Origin: DASPKW01 sp038244055
GTDB taxonomy: Bacteria; Planctomycetota; Phycisphaerae; Tepidisphaerales; Tepidisphaeraceae
Length of the DNA stretch: 9,030 bases
NCBI GenBank assembly: GCA_038244055.1
Contig: JBBRTW010000291.1
Coordinates: 1-9,030, forward strand
Reading direction: 5' to 3'
Of the stretch, positions 1-4,047 are shown piece by piece; position 1 is the stretch's first letter, and every line of letters starts with the position of its first letter. The notes below the pieces were generated by a model that worked only from the letters and a program-made list of their open reading frames with translations, did not search any database and was not told the origin of the DNA. Made by a program: the position numbers and the translations under genes.

Positions 1-165
1 AAAGTCTGGGGCGGCAATCGAACCGAGACCGGCGCGGTCGCGCAATCGATTTTGATGAGCGTGCTGTTTTCGGCAACACGGCAGGGCAAGGACGCGTTGG
101 AATTCATCGGCCAGGTCCTGCGGGCGCCGCCGCAACAGCGGCCCCTGCTGATCGGCGGCGGATAG
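1..165 (+). CDS. Transposase C-terminus (IS66-like), 5' truncated by window edge
   Basis: Frame 1 is open from the first base to a TAG at 163-165 and gives 54 residues. The segment KVWGGNRTETGAVAQSILMS followed by a V-L-F-S-A-T-R-Q-G-K-D-A pattern resembles the C-terminal end of IS66-type transposases common in planctomycetes (a GGNRT motif, then a helix of the AQSILMS type, then QGKDAL/F). In the family this end follows the DDE catalytic core, none of which is visible here. The reading frame is intact up to its stop, so the element may be whole upstream. I could not locate a convincing terminal inverted repeat between the stop and pdxJ; a short palindrome (GGTAA-ACAA-TTACC, 231-244) is the only candidate. 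The family call rests on pattern memory; another DDE transposase family is possible. Confidence 0.6.
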   Translation, partial: KVWGGNRTETGAVAQSILMSVLFSATRQGKDALEFIGQVLRAPPQQRPLLIGGG

Positions 166-341
166 CCGGTCAACTCCCAGTCATAAGAATTCTCACCACC
201 ACGGGGCCAGGCTTGATCTGCGCGTGGAGGCGGTAAACAATTACCCCGAGCCTTGCGGGTTTTCTGTCTCATTGCCCGCCCTGTCGCAGCTTTTCGCCTC
301 AAAGCCATGTACGCATCATAGCACACCTGTCATCTGCCTTC

Positions 342-369
342 TTGAAGACCCTCTCTGTTCCCCTACAAT
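342..369 (+). promoter_or_regulatory. Predicted sigma70-type promoter of pdxJ
   Basis: TTGAAG (342-347) and TACAAT (364-369) are separated by 16 bp. The -10 box matches the consensus at 5 of 6 positions and the -35 box at 4 of 6. Transcription would begin around 375-377, only a few bases before the pdxJ ATG at 380, giving a leaderless or nearly leaderless mRNA. This fits the lack of any purine-rich ribosome-binding site in front of that ATG. Prediction from sequence only. Confidence 0.45.
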
Positions 370-379
370 CCCCCATCCC

Positions 380-1111
380 ATGATCGAACTCGGCGTCAAT
401 ATCGACCACGTGGCCACGCTTCGCCAGGCACGGCGAACTTACGAACCGGACCCTGTCTGGGCGGCTATCGAGGCTGAACTGGGCGGGGCCGATGGGATCA
501 CCATCCACCTCCGCGAGGATCGCCGGCACATCACCGATCGCGATGTGCAGGTGCTCCGCCAGACGGTGCAGTGCAAGCTCAACCTGGAGATGAGCCTGGT
601 CCCCGAGATCGTCGAGATCGCGATGCGAACCCAGCCCAGCCAGGCGACGCTCGTCCCCGAGCGCCGGCAGGAAATCACCACCGAGGGCGGCCTGAACCTG
701 CTGGCCGAGCCGGACCGCGTTGCATCGGTCGTGCAAAAGCTCAAGGGTGTCGGCATTTTTACATCCGCCTTCATCGATCCGGATGTCATACAGATCGAGT
801 CGGCCTCCAAGCTCGGTTTCGATGCGGTGGAGCTGCATACGGGTGAATACGCCAATGCCCGCGATGCGCACGTTGCCGCGCAGCAGGTCGAACGGCTTTC
901 ATCGGCCGGGCAGCGCGCCCGCGAACTGGGCCTGCGGCTTCACGCCGGGCATGGGCTCAACTATCGAAATGTACTGCCAGTGGCGCGGATTCCGGCCATG
1001 GCCGAATTGAACATCGGGCATGCCATCGTCAGCCGGGCCATTTTCGTGGGGCTGCGCGAAGCGGTGCGGGAGATGAAGCGAATGATGGACGATGCCATCC
1101 GCCCCCATTAA
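380..1111 (+). CDS. pdxJ: Pyridoxine 5'-phosphate synthase PdxJ
   Basis: The 243-residue product is full length for PdxJ. This cytosolic enzyme condenses 3-amino-2-oxopropyl phosphate with 1-deoxy-D-xylulose 5-phosphate to make pyridoxine 5'-phosphate, the last ring-forming step of DXP-dependent vitamin B6 synthesis. Visible family signatures are NIDHVATLRQAR (residues 7-18), IHLREDRRHI (42-51, with His43 and His50), the Glu70 region NLEMS, LVPERRQE (91-98), AGHGLNYRN (189-197, His191) and ELNIGHAIVSRA (209-220). His43, Glu70 and His191 correspond by motif to the catalytic His/Glu/His of E. coli PdxJ. The frame is open upstream to 224, but those 52 residues look nothing like the family and homology begins exactly at MIELGVNIDH, so ATG 380 is chosen. 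No Shine-Dalgarno sequence precedes it (the preceding bases are pyrimidine-rich). The gene ends directly at an inverted repeat. Confidence 0.97.
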   Translation: MIELGVNIDHVATLRQARRTYEPDPVWAAIEAELGGADGITIHLREDRRHITDRDVQVLRQTVQCKLNLEMSLVPEIVEIAMRTQPSQATLVPERRQEITTEGGLNLLAEPDRVASVVQKLKGVGIFTSAFIDPDVIQIESASKLGFDAVELHTGEYANARDAHVAAQQVERLSSAGQRARELGLRLHAGHGLNYRNVLPVARIPAMAELNIGHAIVSRAIFVGLREAVREMKRMMDDAIRPH

Positions 1112-1196
1112 ATTCAGGGTCAGGAGCCGGCCGCCAGAAACAATCAATCGCCAATCCTCGTTCCCCGGCTCCTGACCCTCTCGCGTCATGCTGAAT
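1112..1196. repeat. Perfect 15-bp inverted repeat after pdxJ (possible terminator or REP-like element)
   Basis: AGGGTCAGGAGCCGG (1116-1130) and its exact complement CCGGCTCCTGACCCT (1165-1179) are separated by a 34-bp loop. ATTCA (1112-1116) is also matched by TGAAT (1192-1196) further out, leaving a 12-base bulge on one side. The repeat begins immediately after the pdxJ TAA. There is no T-run, so it is not a classical intrinsic terminator; a stem this GC-rich could still stop transcription or protect the mRNA 3' end. The large loop and perfect arms also fit a dispersed palindromic repeat. Confidence 0.75.
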
Positions 1197-1272
1197 ACGA
1201 GCCGCCCTTTGCAAACCGCTAAACCGCCTCATTCCCAAACCGACAGTTGCCAGTTCACCCCGCCCGTAGTAG

Positions 1273-1278
1273 TAAGGA
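1273..1278 (+). promoter_or_regulatory. Ribosome-binding site of dapA
   Basis: TAAGGA lies 6 bases before the ATG at 1285. It supports that start, which also matches the beginning of family homology. Confidence 0.7.
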
Positions 1279-1284
1279 TGCACC

Positions 1285-2166
1285 ATGATTTTGAACGGCG
1301 CATTTACCGCGATGGTCACCCCGTTTCGCAACGGCCGGCTCGATGAGGCCCGCTACCGCGAGCAGGTCGAACACCAGATCACCGATGGCATCGACGGCCT
1401 GGTGCCGGTCGGCACCACCGGCGAATCCCCCACCGTCGATTGGAAAGAGCATGCCCGCCTGATCGAGCTTTCGGTGCAGTACGCCAATGGCCGGGTGCCG
1501 ATCATCGCCGGCGTAGGGGGCAATGCCACCAGCGAGGCGATGGAACTGCATAAGATCGCCAAGGATTTCGGGTGCGCGGCCGGGCTTTCGGTCAATCCCT
1601 ATTACAACAAGCCCTCGCAGGAAGGGCTCTACAAGCATTTCATGACCCTTGCCGATGCGGTCGATCTGCCCATCGTTCTCTACAACATCCCCAGCCGGAC
1701 CGGCATCACCATGACCGCGCAGACGGTCGCCAAGCTGGCCAAGCACCCGCACATCGTCGCCATCAAAGAGGCCACCGGCCAGTTGGACATGACCAGCGAG
1801 ATCCTGTCGCTGTCGCACAATCTCACGGTGCTGTCGGGCGATGATTCGCTCACGTTGCCGATCATGTCGCTGGGCGGCAAGGGCGTGATCAGCGTCATCT
1901 CCAACCTGCTGCCGGGCAAGGTCAAGCAGATGGTCAAGCACGCGGCCGATGGTAACTACGCCGAGGCGCGGGCGATCCACTATCAGCTTTTCCCGCTCAT
2001 TAAAGCGCTCTTCCTCGATGGCAACCCCGTTGGGATCAAATACGCCATGAAAGTCGCCGGCCAGGACAGCGGCGAAATGCGCCTGCCCCTGGTTGAGGCA
2101 AGCGATACGACCAAGAAGCAGATCGAGCTCTTCATGGCCAGCGCGGGTGCGCCGTTCGCGGTGTGA
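1285..2166 (+). CDS. dapA: 4-hydroxy-tetrahydrodipicolinate synthase DapA
   Basis: The 293-residue product has the usual length of bacterial DapA, a TIM-barrel class I aldolase that condenses pyruvate with aspartate semialdehyde. This is the first committed step of diaminopimelate/lysine synthesis. Motifs fall at the same residue numbers as in E. coli DapA: the pyruvate-binding VGTTGESPT (Thr44, Thr45), NPYYNKPSQEG (Tyr106/Tyr107), YNIPSRTG with catalytic Tyr133 and substrate-binding Arg138, and AIKEATG with the Schiff-base lysine Lys161. GDD-SLTLPIMSLGGKGVISV (186-204) follows as expected. All catalytic residues are present. A good ribosome-binding site sits 6 bases upstream. The gene lies 173 bp after pdxJ, beyond a strong inverted repeat, so it may have its own promoter; I saw no convincing one. 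Lysine feedback sensitivity cannot be judged. Confidence 0.97.
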   Translation: MILNGAFTAMVTPFRNGRLDEARYREQVEHQITDGIDGLVPVGTTGESPTVDWKEHARLIELSVQYANGRVPIIAGVGGNATSEAMELHKIAKDFGCAAGLSVNPYYNKPSQEGLYKHFMTLADAVDLPIVLYNIPSRTGITMTAQTVAKLAKHPHIVAIKEATGQLDMTSEILSLSHNLTVLSGDDSLTLPIMSLGGKGVISVISNLLPGKVKQMVKHAADGNYAEARAIHYQLFPLIKALFLDGNPVGIKYAMKVAGQDSGEMRLPLVEASDTTKKQIELFMASAGAPFAV

Positions 2167-2188
2167 CGGGTTGGGGTGTGCACTGGTG

Positions 2189-2210
2189 GGGTAGACATTC
2201 TTGTCTGCCC
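2189..2210. repeat. 9-bp hairpin in the dapA-aroDE gap
   Basis: GGGTAGACA (2189-2197) and TGTCTGCCC (2202-2210) pair around a TTCT tetraloop, with one G-T pair in the stem. It starts 22 bases after the dapA stop. It has no following T-run. The stem resembles short dispersed intergenic hairpins (of the GGGCAGACATTCTTGTCTGCCC kind) that I recall from planctomycete and related genomes; that likeness is from memory and untested. Possible roles are dapA transcript termination or 3'-end stability. The remaining gap, 2211-2305, shows nothing else I can support. Confidence 0.6.
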
Positions 2211-2305
2211 GAGAGAGCTTTCCGAACACCAGTACCCTCAATCCGCGAGAATCGCCCCGCAACTCCTTGATTTCCATCGCGCACGCCGCTCCGCCCCTCA
2301 AGGAA

Positions 2306-4039
2306 ATGACCCACCTCTGTGTCCCCATCTTCGTCTCCTCCATCGAACAGGCCGCGCGCGACGCCGCGCTGGCGGCCGAGCATGGCGCGGACCTCGTCGA
2401 ATTCCGCGTCGATGAGCTGACCGATCCGGCCGCGATCCGCGCCGTCGCCGCCGCCACGCCCGTGCGCTGTATCATCACCTGCCGCCCGGTCTGGGAAGGC
2501 GGACGCAGCGAGCTGCCCGATAGCGAGCGCCTCGATCTGCTCCAGCGGTCTCTCGAATGCGGTGCGGTCTATCTCGACATCGAACTCAAAGCCGCCGCTC
2601 ATTCCATCGTCCAGAAAATCTTCGACCTGCCGCGCGACGGGCGCCCCGGCATCATCCTCTCCTCCCACGACTTCACCACACGCCCCGACCGCCTCTACAA
2701 TATCCTGGCCGAACTCAACCAGTCTCCGGCCGACATCGCCAAACTCGTCTGGACCGCCCGCACGCTCCGCGACAATATCGAAGCCTTCGAAATCCTCCTC
2801 GCCCGCGCCAAGCCGACCATCGCGCTGTGCATGGGCGAGGCCGGGCTCCTCTCGCGCATCCTCGCCAAAAAATTTGGCGCGTTTCTGACCTTCGCCAGCC
2901 TCTCGGCCGACACCGCCACCGCGCCGGGGCAGGTCACCATCGCCGATATCAAGCGCCTCTACCGCTGGGATGCCATCACGCCCGCCACCAAAGTCTACGG
3001 CGTCGTCGGCTCGCCCGTGGCCCATTCGATGTCCCCCGCCATTCACAACGCCGCCTTCGCCGAGATCGGCTTCGATGGCGTCTACGTCCCCCTGCTGGTC
3101 AACGAATCCTACGAATCGTTCAAAGCCTTCATGGAGTCGTTCCTCGCCTTCGCGCCGCTGCATCTCTCGGGCCTTTCCATCACTATCCCCCACAAGGAAA
3201 ACGCCCTCCGCTACCTCCAGGAAAAAGGCGCGGCCATCGACCCAATCGCCCAATCCATTGGGGCGCTGAATACGATCGTAGTGGAGAGTTCAGGGTTCGG
3301 GGTTCAGGGTTCAGGAGAGAAGTTAGAAGTTAGAAGCGAGAAGCGAGAAGGTCTGTTGTCCGTTGTCAGTGGTCCGTTGTCAGTGGCAAGTGGTGAACCA
3401 TCCGCGCAATCAACAACGGACAACGGACAACGGACAACGGACAACAAACAATTGGCCATGGACAATGGACAATTGACAATGAACGGCTTCTCCACCGACT
3501 ACCCCGCCATCCTCGACTCCATCACCTCCGCACTCAACATCCAGCGCGACGATCTTAAAAACTACCGAATCGCCATCCTCGGCGCGGGCGGCACCGGGCG
3601 GACCGCGGTTGCCGCCCTGGCCCACTACGGCGCGACCATCGTCATCTATAACCGCACCCACGAGCGCGCCGTCGAGCTGGCGCGGGAATTCAACGGGCGA
3701 ACCGGCAAAGTCGTGGCCGCCCCGCTCGATAAACTCTGCGATTCCTGCTGCCAGATCTACCTCAACACCACCAGCGTCGGCATGCACCCCCATACCGATG
3801 CCAGCCCTTTCGGCGATGCCCCGCCCAAACTCTCGGCCGATCATCTGGTCTTCGATACCATCTACAATCCCATCGAAAACAGTCTGATCCAACACGCCCG
3901 CGCCCAAGGCGCTAAGACGATCAGTGGGATCGAGATGTTCATCCGCCAGGCGGCGGGGCAATTCGAGGCCTGGACCGGCCAGGCCGCGCCGACGGAACTG
4001 ATGCGGCGCGTGGTTGAAACGCGCCTGCGCGGCAACTGA
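2306..4039 (+). CDS. aroDE: Bifunctional 3-dehydroquinate dehydratase (type I) / shikimate dehydrogenase, with a repeat-derived insert
   Basis: The 577-residue fusion catalyses two consecutive cytosolic shikimate-pathway steps: dehydration of 3-dehydroquinate, then NADPH-dependent reduction of 3-dehydroshikimate. Residues 1-222 are type I dehydroquinase: GADLVEFRVDEL (28-39), CIITCRP (55-61), general-base His121 in ILSSHDF, Schiff-base Lys146 in DIAKLVWTART, and FASLSADTATAPGQ (196-209). Residues 229-577 are shikimate dehydrogenase: GSPVAHSMSP (235-244), Lys297 in TIPHKENA, Asn322 in GALNTIV, Asp398 in FSTDYPAI, the Rossmann motif GAGGTGRTA (426-434), NRTHERA with NADP-selecting Arg450, and SGIEMFIRQA with Gln548. 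A low-complexity insert (about residues 328-392), encoded by heptamer repeats, lies between Lys297 and Asp398. The frame is open upstream to a TTG at 2201, but homology begins at ATG 2306, preceded by AAGGA at an unusually short distance. AroDE fusions are known from Chlamydia and plants. Activity of the AroE half with this insert is inferred only from intact residues. Confidence 0.95.
   Translation: MTHLCVPIFVSSIEQAARDAALAAEHGADLVEFRVDELTDPAAIRAVAAATPVRCIITCRPVWEGGRSELPDSERLDLLQRSLECGAVYLDIELKAAAHSIVQKIFDLPRDGRPGIILSSHDFTTRPDRLYNILAELNQSPADIAKLVWTARTLRDNIEAFEILLARAKPTIALCMGEAGLLSRILAKKFGAFLTFASLSADTATAPGQVTIADIKRLYRWDAITPATKVYGVVGSPVAHSMSPAIHNAAFAEIGFDGVYVPLLVNESYESFKAFMESFLAFAPLHLSGLSITIPHKENALRYLQEKGAAIDPIAQSIGALNTIVVESSGFGVQGSGEKLEVRSEKREGLLSVVSGPLSVASGEPSAQSTTDNGQRTTDNKQLAMDNGQLTMNGFSTDYPAILDSITSALNIQRDDLKNYRIAILGAGGTGRTAVAALAHYGATIVIYNRTHERAVELAREFNGRTGKVVAAPLDKLCDSCCQIYLNTTSVGMHPHTDASPFGDAPPKLSADHLVFDTIYNPIENSLIQHARAQGAKTISGIEMFIRQAAGQFEAWTGQAAPTELMRRVVETRLRGN
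3289..3483. repeat. Heptameric tandem-repeat cassette inserted in frame in aroE
   Basis: The segment is 195 bp and reads as consecutive 7-bp units. Four are TTCAGGG-type (3289-3316), five are (G/T)AGAAG(T/C/G)-type (3317-3351) and six are of the TCCGTTG/TCAGTGG kind (3352-3393). After a 13-bp centre (3394-3406) come eleven units of the CAACGGA/CAATGGA/CAATTGA kind (3407-3483), including four perfect CAACGGA copies in a row (3414-3441). The 15 left-hand units stay in perfect 7-bp register over 105 bp. Base usage (purine-rich blocks, TTG/CAA-rich blocks) differs sharply from the GC-rich, strongly third-position-biased aroE sequence around it. Similar heptamer arrays are described as short tandemly repeated repetitive (STRR) sequences in cyanobacteria; kinship with those is inference. 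No target-site duplication is evident. Confidence 0.9.
3352..3448. repeat. Long imperfect hairpin formed by inverted heptamer blocks
   Basis: Block 3352-3386 (TCTGTTG, TCCGTTG, TCAGTGG, TCCGTTG, TCAGTGG) is the near complement of block 3414-3448 (four CAACGGA units and CAACAAA). Aligned unit by unit, two heptamers pair perfectly, one pairs at 6 of 7 positions, and two pair at 5 of 7. The result is a stem of about 35 bp with five mismatches and a loop of 27 bases (3387-3413). In the mRNA this hairpin would stand inside the translated aroE region. Confidence 0.75.
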
Positions 4040-4047
4040 CGTCCAAT

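Noticed and set aside
231..244. GGTAA-ACAA-TTACC as the terminal inverted repeat of the upstream transposon
   Set aside because: Only 5-bp arms, the left end of the element is outside the window, and no target duplication can be checked.
224..379. N-terminal extension of PdxJ by 52 residues
   Set aside because: The extra residues are not family-like, PdxJ homology begins exactly at ATG 380, and the predicted promoter lies within the extension.
1197..1284. Promoter for dapA
   Set aside because: TTGCAA at 1209 has no acceptable -10 box at 16-18 bp; no better pair found.
2201..2305. Earlier TTG start for AroDE
   Set aside because: It lies in the loop of the 2189-2210 hairpin, gives 35 residues unlike the dehydroquinase N-terminus, and has no ribosome-binding site; ATG 2306 starts the family homology.
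1255..3253. Long open frames on the minus strand across dapA and aroDE
   Set aside because: They mirror strongly biased codons of real plus-strand genes, have low-complexity Gly/Asp/Arg-rich translations, and overlap well-supported enzymes.
3289..3483. Heptamer block as a CRISPR array
   Set aside because: Units are 7 bp without unique spacers; CRISPR repeats are several times longer with spacers of similar size.
3289..3483. Heptamer block as a pseudogenising insertion or frameshift in aroE
   Set aside because: The length is a multiple of three, there is no stop, and the downstream Rossmann and Gln548 motifs continue in the same frame.
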